Assembly (NCBI RefSeq): GCF_008329705.1
Contig: NZ_VTSX01000013.1
Span: forward strand, 1-64,000
Direction of reading: 5' to 3'
Length of the DNA: 64,000 nt
Source: Chryseobacterium sp. SN22
Lineage (GTDB): Bacteria > Bacteroidota > Bacteroidia > Flavobacteriales > Weeksellaceae
In this document: piece after piece, positions 8,302 through 16,278 of the stretch
How positions within the stretch are numbered: the stretch's first letter is position 1
Layout of the letters: the number at the start of each line of letters is the position of its first letter
Notes under the pieces: generated by a model
The model's input: the letters and a program-made list of their open reading frames with translations, nothing else
Database searches by the model: none
What the model was told of the DNA's origin: nothing
Translations under genes and position numbers: made by a program

Positions 8302-9588
8302 ATGAAAAAAATCTTTGTACTATCATTCATATCGGTTGGGTATTTCCTTAATGCGCAGAACCTGAGTAATTCACCTTATGCGGCTTACGGAATCGGCGAT
8401 GTGAAATATGATAATACGATCGAAACAACCTCGATGGGAGGTATATCCACCGCTTTTATCAGCGATTTTACAAGTAATTTCAATTTTGCAAACCCTGCAA
8501 ACAATGCCAATTTCGAATTGACCAGTATCAAACTGGAAGCGACCAACGAGAACAATTACTTTAAAACAGATTACAACAATACAAAGGCGACGAAACATTC
8601 TACGTATCTATCCAATATTTCACTGGCTTTTCCTTTATCTCCGAAGCTGAAAATGGGGCTTTCATATCAGCCGTACAGCTCAAAAAGCTACAATATCCTT
8701 CATGAAGAGAATAATCTGGCAGGCGGAGTTACGAGATACAACCGGTTCAAAGGAAGCGGAACATTGAATACCGCTCAGATTGCGTTAGGATATAAGGTAA
8801 CCGATAAATTTGCGGTAGGAGCAAGAGCCAATTATTATTTCGGAAATCTTTACGACCTGAACGAGCTGGCTTATTCCAATGCTGAACTGATCAACGGATA
8901 CGAAACCAGAAACAGCATCCATAACTTCAACTTTACATTAGGGGCAAGTTACCAGAACCTGAATACCAGCACGGACCGTAAATTTACTATCGGTGCCACT
9001 ACTACCTTCGGGAACACCAGTAATATGACGACCGATTATGTAAACAGCACCTATTTTTACTCTGATGCTTCAGGCACTACCAAAAGTAACGAAAGCATCA
9101 TCGACCAGAAAAGCACGAAGTCTAAAAACCTTCTTCCGATGCAGGCTTCCGTAGGGGTAGGTTACGGAGAAGAGAACCAGTGGTTCTTATCGTTACAGGG
9201 AGACTATAAAAAAGGAGAAAGCATTGCTTATTTCGGGAACACCCTGGATCTTCAAGATTCATACAGGATTTCTGCCGGGGGATGGTACCTGCCGAATTAC
9301 AACAACTTCCGAAGCTATTTCTCCAGAATTGTTTACCGTTACGGAGCTTTCTATGAGAAAGGAAATCTTCAGATCGCCGGACAGAACATCAATAAATTCG
9401 GCGTATCTGCCGGAGTGCTCCTGCCGTTTAAAAACAGCAGCATCACGAGGATGAGCGGACTGGAACTCGGACTGGAACTCGGGAAAAGAGGAACGGTTAA
9501 GAACAACCTGATCAACCAGAACTTCATCAACCTGAGGGTTGGTTTCAATTTTGCTGATAAATGGTTCAGAAAAACACTTTATAACTAA
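8302..9588 (+). CDS. Predicted outer-membrane beta-barrel protein
   Basis: The 428-residue protein has a signal peptide, MKKIFVLSFISVGYFLNAQ, then many alternating amphipathic strands rich in Tyr, Asn, Ser and Gly. It ends in aromatic residues (FADKWFRKTLYN), as in outer-membrane barrels of the FadL/OmpP1 kind. It is the first gene of an operon in which lptC begins one base after its stop codon, followed by anmK. The context suggests an envelope role, but no substrate is evident. The ATG is preceded by an AT-rich leader. Confidence 0.8.
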   Translation: MKKIFVLSFISVGYFLNAQNLSNSPYAAYGIGDVKYDNTIETTSMGGISTAFISDFTSNFNFANPANNANFELTSIKLEATNENNYFKTDYNNTKATKHSTYLSNISLAFPLSPKLKMGLSYQPYSSKSYNILHEENNLAGGVTRYNRFKGSGTLNTAQIALGYKVTDKFAVGARANYYFGNLYDLNELAYSNAELINGYETRNSIHNFNFTLGASYQNLNTSTDRKFTIGATTTFGNTSNMTTDYVNSTYFYSDASGTTKSNESIIDQKSTKSKNLLPMQASVGVGYGEENQWFLSLQGDYKKGESIAYFGNTLDLQDSYRISAGGWYLPNYNNFRSYFSRIVYRYGAFYEKGNLQIAGQNINKFGVSAGVLLPFKNSSITRMSGLELGLELGKRGTVKNNLINQNFINLRVGFNFADKWFRKTLYN

Positions 9589-9589
9589 T

Positions 9590-10183
9590 ATGATGTTTTT
9601 TAGAAACATACTCCATAAAAAAAATATAGCATACCTTTTTAGTTGTGCTATATTTTTTATTATGACCTCATGTGAGGAAGATCTTACGAAAGCCAATTCC
9701 AAACAGAGTAAAAACTTCGCTTCACAGATTATCAATAACGCCTATATTATCCAGCGGGATTCTGGGTTTGTCACCATGAGGGCCAAAGCCCCGATCATTG
9801 AAAAGTACGAGTTGATTGACAGCCCGTATACCGTAGCGAGAAAAGGGGTCGATATCCAGTTTTTCGATAAGAAAAAACCGAAAGTCCCGGGTACCATCAA
9901 GGCAAAATATGCCAAGTTTTACGATTACAAAAAGTTCTACGAAGCCAAAGGCAATGTAAGGATTACAACCAATGAAGGCGATAAATTTGCGATGCAGAGC
10001 ATTTACTGGGATCAGGTAAAGAAAAACATCTATACCCGCGACACGGTGTACGTAACGAGGAAGGACGGCAGCACATTAATCGGTGCCCATGGCATGCGGG
10101 CCAAAGACGACTTTTCGGAATATGTATTCTTCCAGAATTCCGGAGATTTTGCCGCTCCCGAAATTTCCCAAAACAAAAAATAA
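9590..10183 (+). CDS. lptC: LPS export protein LptC
   Basis: The protein is about 197 residues from the ATG at 9590 (a second ATG follows directly). A hydrophobic N-terminus ends in a lipobox-like MTSCEEDL, suggesting a lipoprotein form as is common in Bacteroidota. The mature part carries the LptC-type OstA/jelly-roll signature with KYAKFYDYKKFYEAKGNVRI and a later YWDQVKKNIYT. LptC connects the inner-membrane LptBFG transporter to LptA in the lipopolysaccharide bridge. The gene follows the outer-membrane protein gene by one base and precedes anmK by three bases, so all three are probably one transcript. Confidence 0.9.
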   Translation: MMFFRNILHKKNIAYLFSCAIFFIMTSCEEDLTKANSKQSKNFASQIINNAYIIQRDSGFVTMRAKAPIIEKYELIDSPYTVARKGVDIQFFDKKKPKVPGTIKAKYAKFYDYKKFYEAKGNVRITTNEGDKFAMQSIYWDQVKKNIYTRDTVYVTRKDGSTLIGAHGMRAKDDFSEYVFFQNSGDFAAPEISQNKK

Positions 10184-10186
10184 TTC

Positions 10187-11230
10187 ATGAGCTTTCATGC
10201 CATCGGACTGATGTCCGGAACAAGTTTGGACGGGCTTGATATCTGCCTGGCAAGATTTGAAAAACAGCAGGTCTGGAACTTTGAAATTCTGAAAGCCGAA
10301 ACCCTTCCCTATTCTGCAGAATGGGAAGACAAACTCAGGAATTCAATTTATCTTTCCGCAGAAGAATTGCTCGAATTGCATTCAGAGTACGGTTTTTACC
10401 TGGGGAAAACAGTAAAAAGTTTTATTGAAAAATATCAGCTTCAAAATATCGACCTGATTGCTTCCCACGGACATACGGTTTTTCATCAGCCAAAAAAGAA
10501 ATTTACGTTACAGATCGGCGACGGAAGAGCCGTTAAGCTGGAAACCAACTTGCCGGTGATCTATGATTTCCGGAGCCAGGATGTCCTGATGGGCGGCAAC
10601 GGCGCTCCGCTGGTACCAATCGGTGATGAGCTTTTATTTCCGCAGTACGATGCCTGCCTTAACCTGGGCGGTTTCTCCAATATTTCCATGAAAGTTAATC
10701 ATCAGCGGATTGCTTTTGATATTTCCCCGGTTAATATTGTTTTAAACACATTGGCTTTAAAATTTAATAAGCATTTTGATGAGAACGGCGGCCTGGCAAA
10801 AGCAGGAAAAATAAATGAACCATTATTACATGAATTAAATTCACTGGCCTTTTACCGGCAGTCTCCTCCGAAGTCCCTGGGCATCGAATGGTGCAATGAA
10901 CATATTTTCCCGCTATTTAAAGGCGTAGAAGGCCTGGACCTGTTGGCTACCTTTACAGAGCATGCTTCCATACAGATTTCAAAAGTACTGAATGAAAACC
11001 GGTTGAAGAAAGTTCTTTTTACGGGCGGCGGAACTTATAATGCTTATTTAATCGAAAAAATTAAGTCCCAGACAGAAGCTGAGATCATCATTCCTGAAAA
11101 AGACATCATTGATTATAAGGAAGCTTTGATTTTTGCCCTGATGGGTGTTTTAAGAATGAATAATGAGATTAACGTCCTGGCTTCTGCAACGGGCAGCACA
11201 AGGGATCATTGTTCGGGGGTGACTGCCTGA
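10187..11230 (+). CDS. anmK: Anhydro-N-acetylmuramic acid kinase
   Basis: The 347-residue protein has the sugar-kinase/hexokinase-like ATP site GLMSGTSLDGLD at residues 7-18, then SHGHTVFHQP near residue 93, and VLFTGGGTYN in the C-terminal half. These are hallmarks of AnmK. The enzyme phosphorylates and opens 1,6-anhydro-MurNAc released during cell-wall turnover to give MurNAc-6-phosphate, so it feeds peptidoglycan recycling. The length is close to the family norm. It is the last gene of the envelope operon starting at 8302. No terminator hairpin was found after it. Confidence 0.94.
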   Translation: MSFHAIGLMSGTSLDGLDICLARFEKQQVWNFEILKAETLPYSAEWEDKLRNSIYLSAEELLELHSEYGFYLGKTVKSFIEKYQLQNIDLIASHGHTVFHQPKKKFTLQIGDGRAVKLETNLPVIYDFRSQDVLMGGNGAPLVPIGDELLFPQYDACLNLGGFSNISMKVNHQRIAFDISPVNIVLNTLALKFNKHFDENGGLAKAGKINEPLLHELNSLAFYRQSPPKSLGIEWCNEHIFPLFKGVEGLDLLATFTEHASIQISKVLNENRLKKVLFTGGGTYNAYLIEKIKSQTEAEIIIPEKDIIDYKEALIFALMGVLRMNNEINVLASATGSTRDHCSGVTA

Positions 11231-11410
11231 CAGATCAATCTTCCTTCATTACCTTAATATCGGTGAAATGCCTAATGTTCCCTGGCCTATCCATAATCTG
11301 ATACTTCCACGCATACTTTTACCCTGCTTTAAATCATTGACGATTAAGGTTGGCTGAGAGACATCGCTGACGCACAGCCGGCCACTTCATCCCTGACTAC
11401 AATTTTTATT

Positions 11411-11934
11411 TTAATCCATTCCGCAGGTATGAGGTACGATATCGACGTAGGACCCATACTGCCCCAATGCCTCCTTACTTAATTTTTCCCAGGAATATCC
11501 CGGTATGGAAAATATATTGGCTGGAGCGGTTTCTGCGCAACTGATCGTTGGCCCGGCCCTTGGTAGGACGTAAATAGAGAAACTCCCTTTTAGAAGCGTC
11601 CAAAGCTGTCGTGAAAGCAATACCTACAAATCCACGGGCGGTCTCCGCGGCGTTTTGCAAGCGGCTGCCCGGAGATGGTAGCTTCGATAATCCCATTATA
11701 AAAATTAATATCTTTGAGGGCTGCCAGGGTTCTGTCTCCGTCAGGATGCCCTTTTATTTCCAGTTCCAGCGGATCTTTACTTTGATAAGCCGATTTCTTG
11801 ACAGTTACATGAAACGGTACGGTATCATATAGAAATTGCTTTGTGATGTGCTTTGGATTCCAGGCAACTGTAAAATTCCGGTTGTTTTCTGGAAAAATGA
11901 CGGAAAGACCGGCAGCCGGAGTGCCATGCGGCAT
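11411..11934 (-). pseudogene. Frameshifted remnant of a ConA-like / DUF1080-type secreted protein
   Basis: Three consecutive minus-strand frames together read like one protein domain. The first (11590-11934) contains INFYNGIIEATISGQPL. The second (from about 11660 to 11475) contains RGFVGIAF followed by LYLRPTKGRANDQLRRN. The third (down to 11411) contains WEKLSKEALGQYGSYVDIVP. Intact homologues I know carry these motifs in this order in a concanavalin A-like (glycoside-hydrolase-16 / DUF1080-like) fold. At least two frameshifts and a missing start and C-terminus mean the gene cannot make a full product. The function of the original protein is uncertain. Confidence 0.6.
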
Positions 11935-12115
11935 TCACTGGTACATGGCGGTTATTTTTGCGCGGTCTGGAACACCCAGGGTGCCCATGGTGAAGAATTT
12001 GATTTTCATCATAACGTCATCGCTAATACGGGCACGATCTGGACCAGGGAAAAAGAAAGCACAAAACGGTAAGATGAGGCCGGATTTAAAAGTATATTAT
12101 GATGCGTCTGTATAA

Positions 12116-12153
12116 AATAAAAGAAACCTTCATCTCTGAAGGTTTCTTTTATT
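12116..12153 (-). terminator. Terminator after the SRPBCC gene
   Basis: AATAAAAGAAACCTTCA and TGAAGGTTTCTTTTATT form a perfect 17-bp inverted repeat around a TCTC loop. The A and T tracts make it bidirectional. It overlaps the stop codon of the SRPBCC-family gene. Confidence 0.85.
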
Positions 12154-12538
12154 TATAAGCTTCGATCTTATCCGTTAAGGTATTGATGAAATTCTGAAGC
12201 GGCTTTTCCACCATCATTTTGATAAACGGGTTAAATTTCCCTTCAAACAGCATCTGCACCTCGGTCTGGTTTTCATTCAGAGGGTTTATGGTAGCCGTTA
12301 AGGAGAAATCCAGGCTGGAGCTTGCCGATTTTAATACGGCCTTCTGATCATTCACTTCATCGATTTTCAGGGCGATCTCCGGCATTCCCTGCAGTCCGAA
12401 TTTAAATCCATCCTCTCTCGTCTCAAACTTCTGAAGACCGTCCGGCATAAAATCTTTGTAATTTTCCGGCGATTTCAGGATTTCCACCAATTCTTTAGAT
12501 GATTTATTGACAATAATCTTTCGTCCTTCTAAATTCAT
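12149..12538 (-). CDS. SRPBCC (START-like) family protein
   Basis: The 129-residue protein has the layout of small SRPBCC/polyketide-cyclase-like proteins: a short N-terminal strand, a helix with the common PENYKDFMPD segment near residues 24-33, alternating strands, and a long C-terminal helix (FINTLTDKIEAYK). Such proteins bind hydrophobic ligands in a deep cavity; no ligand can be named. It is divergent from a NUDIX hydrolase gene, with only 39 bp between start codons, and the two promoters overlap. Confidence 0.75.
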   Translation of the reverse strand: MNLEGRKIIVNKSSKELVEILKSPENYKDFMPDGLQKFETREDGFKFGLQGMPEIALKIDEVNDQKAVLKSASSSLDFSLTATINPLNENQTEVQMLFEGKFNPFIKMMVEKPLQNFINTLTDKIEAYK

Positions 12539-12542
12539 TTTT

Positions 12543-12578
12543 TATTTTTGTATTAAATTCTTAATTCTTACAAATATA
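12543..12578. promoter_or_regulatory. Overlapping divergent promoters of SRPBCC and NUDIX genes
   Basis: On the plus strand TATTTTTG (12543-12550) matches TAnnTTTG and points at the NUDIX gene. On the minus strand TATATTTG (12578-12571) points at the SRPBCC gene and overlaps the first base of the NUDIX start codon. The two transcription starts therefore face each other within 40 bp. Confidence 0.6.
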
Positions 12579-13189
12579 TGTATAAAGTTTTTGTGAACGA
12601 AAAAAAATTACTGTTGTCTAAGCAATCTGAAAACTTAGAAAAAACGCTTGGATACGAAAACGTCACAAGCCTGGAGATCGCGCTTGATCTCCTTGAAAAT
12701 ACATCAGTAAAGGAATTAAATGTTTTCGGCGAAAATCTCGATGAAATCTGGACCGGGTTCCAGAAGCTCTTCAGGATTATCGAAGCGGCAGGCGGCCTGG
12801 TGAATAATCGCGAAGGGGATATCCTTTTCATCAGAAGATTAGGAAAGTGGGATCTTCCGAAAGGGAAAATGGAGAAAGGCGAATCACGTGAGGAATCCGC
12901 GGTGCGCGAAATTGAAGAAGAAACCGGACTTGCCAATGTAGAGCTGGCACGCTTCATCAATACCACCTATCACATTTATGTGGAAAGAAACGGTGATAAA
13001 GTCCTGAAGTGCACCCACTGGTTTGAGATGAATTTCAGTGGTGAAGATACTTCAAAACCTCAGACCGAAGAAGGAATTACGGAAGTAGCCTGGAAAAACA
13101 CCGCTCAGATCGAAGCTGAAGTTTTCCCAAGCACCTTTAAAAATATTAAATTGATCGTAAAGGAATTCTGGGAGCTTAAAGCTAAATAA
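12578..13189 (+). CDS. NUDIX hydrolase
   Basis: The 203-residue protein has a complete NUDIX box near residues 95-117: it starts GKMEKGESREESAVREI and ends EEETGL, fitting G-x5-E-x7-REU-x-EE-x-GU. These residues bind the metal and the diphosphate of a nucleoside-diphosphate-linked substrate. About 70 residues precede the domain, an N-terminal extension of unknown role. The substrate cannot be predicted. Its 3-prime end overlaps the convergent murF gene by 8 bp. Confidence 0.9.
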   Translation: MYKVFVNEKKLLLSKQSENLEKTLGYENVTSLEIALDLLENTSVKELNVFGENLDEIWTGFQKLFRIIEAAGGLVNNREGDILFIRRLGKWDLPKGKMEKGESREESAVREIEEETGLANVELARFINTTYHIYVERNGDKVLKCTHWFEMNFSGEDTSKPQTEEGITEVAWKNTAQIEAEVFPSTFKNIKLIVKEFWELKAK

Positions 13190-14453
13190 AATCGATTGAT
13201 TTTTCTAAAGCAATCCCTCTTGAACCTTTTAACAATACATTTTCAGATTGTATTTTATTGGCTTTTAGGTATTCGATCAATGCTGTGGTATCTTCAAAGC
13301 TTAACGAGGAATGGTTTACACTTTTAAAGTTTTTACCGACTGTGATGATCTGTTCAAAGCTTAATTCTTCTGCCAGTTTCAGAAGGGTCTGATGCTCTTT
13401 TTCGCTTTCGTCCCCCAATTCAAGCATATCGCCGATGATAATGGTTTTAGAGCCGTCAAAAGTAATGAAATTATGCAGTGAAGCCGTCATGGAGCTTGGA
13501 TTGGCATTGTAAGTATCCAGCACCAGTATCTTTCCTTCTTTCTTTACAATCTGGGAACGCATGTTCGTCGGCGTATAATTTTCAATGGCATGTTTTATCT
13601 TATCAAAACCGATCCCAAAGTGAAGTCCCAGGCTTGCTGCTGCACAGAGATTGGTAAAATTGTATTCCCCCGTCAGTTTTGAAACGGCTTTTCTGCATTC
13701 ATAGATTAAACCGACAAAATTTTCCTCTGAAAACAGTTCAAACTGATAATCCGACTGTTCTTTTCCGAAAGTAATTTTCGGTGAATAGCTTCCGGTTTTT
13801 TCTACCTGAACGGGATCATTTTCATTAATCAGAATAGTCTTTCCGTTGTTTTTAAGATAATCATACAATTCGGATTTTCCCTTGATCACCCCTTCAAATC
13901 CGCCGAAGCCTTCCAGATGGGCCTTGCCGAAATTGGTGATGTACCCGAAATCAGGCTGGGCGATGGAACATAAAAGCCCGATTTCCTTCTGATGGTTGGC
14001 TCCCATCTCCACCACGGCCATGTCATGTTCCGGCCTGATCGAAAGAAGCGTAAGCGGGACACCGATATGGTTATTTAAATTCCCTGAAGTATACTGAACA
14101 TGGAATTTTTCTGAAAGAACGGCATGGATAATTTCTTTCGTCGTCGTCTTACCGTTACTTCCTGTGAGTCCGATTATGGGAATCTGAAGCTGCTTTCTGT
14201 GGTAAATTGCCAAATCCTGGAGAAAATCCAGCGTAGAAGGAACATAGAAAATATTTTTCAATTTGTTTTCAAATTCCTCCTGCTCTACGATTACCGCCAA
14301 AGCCCCGTTATCAATGGCCTGTCCGGCCAAAGTTGCCGCATTGAAATTATCCCCGGAAAAAGCAAAGAAAATATCATTTTTTCCGACTTTCCGGCTATCG
14401 ATGGTTACCTTTTCAGCCTGTAAAAACAAAGGGTAAAACTGTTCTGTATTCAT
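13182..14453 (-). CDS. murF: UDP-MurNAc-tripeptide:D-Ala-D-Ala ligase MurF
   Basis: The 423-residue protein has the Mur ligase order: an N-terminal substrate domain with DSRKVGKNDIFFAFSGD near residues 19-35, an ATP loop GLTGSNGKTTTKEII near residue 96, a central VVEMGANHQKEIG motif, and a C-terminal domain with DTYNANPSSM. DSRKV, GANHxxEI and NANP are typical of MurF. The enzyme adds D-Ala-D-Ala to the UDP-MurNAc-tripeptide in the cytoplasm, the last soluble step of peptidoglycan precursor synthesis. It lies after gldJ, separated by a terminator hairpin, and converges on the NUDIX gene with an 8-bp overlap. Confidence 0.95.
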   Translation of the reverse strand: MNTEQFYPLFLQAEKVTIDSRKVGKNDIFFAFSGDNFNAATLAGQAIDNGALAVIVEQEEFENKLKNIFYVPSTLDFLQDLAIYHRKQLQIPIIGLTGSNGKTTTKEIIHAVLSEKFHVQYTSGNLNNHIGVPLTLLSIRPEHDMAVVEMGANHQKEIGLLCSIAQPDFGYITNFGKAHLEGFGGFEGVIKGKSELYDYLKNNGKTILINENDPVQVEKTGSYSPKITFGKEQSDYQFELFSEENFVGLIYECRKAVSKLTGEYNFTNLCAAASLGLHFGIGFDKIKHAIENYTPTNMRSQIVKKEGKILVLDTYNANPSSMTASLHNFITFDGSKTIIIGDMLELGDESEKEHQTLLKLAEELSFEQIITVGKNFKSVNHSSLSFEDTTALIEYLKANKIQSENVLLKGSRGIALEKSIDFI

Positions 14454-14464
14454 GATTCAAAAAT

Positions 14465-14498
14465 AAAAAAACCTTCCAGTATTTTGGAAGGTTTTTTT
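14465..14498 (-). terminator. Terminator between gldJ and murF
   Basis: ACCTTCCA (14471-14478) and TGGAAGGT (14485-14492) form a stem around ATTTT-type loop bases, with A and T runs on both sides. It could stop transcription from gldJ before murF. Confidence 0.8.
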
Positions 14499-14518
14499 GA
14501 AAATTATTTAGATAAATA

Positions 14519-16114
14519 TTATCTTCTTGTTCTACTCTTATCGTTAGCTCTGGCATCCTGTGCAACACGGAAACCGATCCATCCGAAAGCTCTGTCCTGA
14601 GACTTGTATCTTCTTTGTCCCGGATCCAGCCAATAGGCTGTATCCTGCCAAGAACCACCTTTTACCACCCGTATATCGTTGGAAATATCAGAAGTTCTTT
14701 CCTTTCTGTCTTTCTGAAGGATTACTTTACCGCTGGCATCTACAATGAATCTTGATTTAGGGGAATTGTACATATCGTAAGTAGAAGCGGAATCAGAAGC
14801 ATTTCTATAATTCAGGGAAGACATTCTGTCGCCGTCTCTGTAGTTTCTGTAATCAGCAATCGTTTCTCTTTCAAATTGTCCAGGAAGATTTCTGTAAACC
14901 AGTCTTCCGTCGGCTAAAGTATCATATTTAATGTTGCTTTCGTCTACCATTTTGTAAGTTCCGTCTCCGTTTCTTACAACAGCCTGTGGCATGTTTCCTC
15001 TATAGTAATTGAAGTCGCTGAAATCTTCGTCGATGATCGGTCTGTATACGTCTGCCGTCCATTCTGAAACGTTTCCGTACATTCCGTAGATCCCAAGATC
15101 GTTGGAAGGATATTGTCTTACGTCTGAAGTTTTGGCAGAACCATCGTTTTTCCAGCCCGGAAGACCGGAATAATCTCCCGCTCCCATTTTGAAGTTTTCA
15201 AGGAACATTCCTCTTTCTCTTCCTTTGGTTCCTCTCAGCTGATCGATTTCAGGTTTTTTACCAAGGTATTGGTTGTATTCTCTGTTTTTAGCCATCCCCA
15301 AAGCTGCATATTCCCATTCTACTTCGGTCGGAAGCCTGAATTTCGTTACCATAGCAGCATTAGGCGCTCTGTTTGCAGCAAGCAATCTCTGGTTGGTCGT
15401 TTTCATACCTGTTTTCTGCTGCATTCTTTTTTCATTGATGTACCCCTGCATTTCAGGATCATTCGATTTGAATTTATCCATATTGAATGCGGTTCCACCC
15501 TGGTTATTGGATTCGTTGATGTACAGATCTTTAGCAATGATACCGGCCTGCATTAAAGCTTTCTCGTTTGCTCTGTCTGACAACCATTCGCAATATCTGT
15601 TAGCCTGCGTCCAGCTTACCCCCACTACCGGGTAGTAATCGAATTCAGGAGAACGGAAATACGTTTCGTTGAAATCATTTCTAGATAGTTTGTTGTCCCA
15701 CAATAAGGTATCCGGTAAAGCACCGTTATAGATTTCCTTAAAGCTCGGGTCACTCGGAGGGAATACATACTTCAACCATGTAAGGTATTCGCGGTATTCG
15801 TAGTTAGTAATTTCAGTTTCCCCGATAAAGAAAGAACTTACCTGCATTCTGCGTGGCGAGTTATTCCAGTCGTGCATCACATCATCTTTCACTAATCCCA
15901 TTGTAAAAGTTCCACCTTCTACATATACCATTCCCGGCCAACCTTTTTGTTTTTGTTGCTTTCCTGCAAAAAACCAACCTTGTTTCTCGTTTGGTTTCCA
16001 ACCTGTTTTGCTGACAAATTTTTTCGTACCGCCGCCATTATTAGATCCTCCGCAACTGGTTAATGCAAGTGTAGAACTTAATGCTATTAATGAAAACAAC
16101 TTTAGTTTTTTCAT
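14519..16114 (-). CDS. gldJ: Gliding motility / type IX secretion lipoprotein GldJ
   Basis: The start at 16114 gives MKKLKLFSLIALSSTLALTSCGG, a clear lipoprotein signal with the lipobox LTSC; an upstream in-frame ATG at 16204 would place 30 extra residues before it and is rejected. The 531-residue protein has a formylglycine-generating-enzyme/sulfatase-modifying-factor fold, seen as GMVYVEGGTFTMG near the N-terminus, FRLPTEVEWEYAA in the middle, YGMYGNVSEWTADVY, and VVKGGSW followed by GFRVAQD at the end. This is GldJ, an outer-membrane lipoprotein needed in flavobacteria for gliding and for stability of the T9SS motor parts GldK. It is divergent from porU-porV, which makes this a T9SS locus. 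Confidence 0.95.
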   Translation of the reverse strand: MKKLKLFSLIALSSTLALTSCGGSNNGGGTKKFVSKTGWKPNEKQGWFFAGKQQKQKGWPGMVYVEGGTFTMGLVKDDVMHDWNNSPRRMQVSSFFIGETEITNYEYREYLTWLKYVFPPSDPSFKEIYNGALPDTLLWDNKLSRNDFNETYFRSPEFDYYPVVGVSWTQANRYCEWLSDRANEKALMQAGIIAKDLYINESNNQGGTAFNMDKFKSNDPEMQGYINEKRMQQKTGMKTTNQRLLAANRAPNAAMVTKFRLPTEVEWEYAALGMAKNREYNQYLGKKPEIDQLRGTKGRERGMFLENFKMGAGDYSGLPGWKNDGSAKTSDVRQYPSNDLGIYGMYGNVSEWTADVYRPIIDEDFSDFNYYRGNMPQAVVRNGDGTYKMVDESNIKYDTLADGRLVYRNLPGQFERETIADYRNYRDGDRMSSLNYRNASDSASTYDMYNSPKSRFIVDASGKVILQKDRKERTSDISNDIRVVKGGSWQDTAYWLDPGQRRYKSQDRAFGWIGFRVAQDARANDKSRTRR

Positions 16115-16278
16115 AGTCGATATAAATATTTTCAAAGTACAAAGAAAAAGTAAATTATTCAATAAATCAAGTAAAGAGTTGATTTTTTTGAAAAACGTTA
16201 ACAAATTAATTTTATTGTATCACAATTTAATTATAAAATTTTCATTTATTTTGTAATTCAGAAATTTCAACCATAAAC

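Noticed and set aside
16115-16204. An upstream ATG at 16204 as the start of gldJ
   Set aside because: It would put about 30 residues before an excellent lipoprotein signal peptide that starts at 16114.
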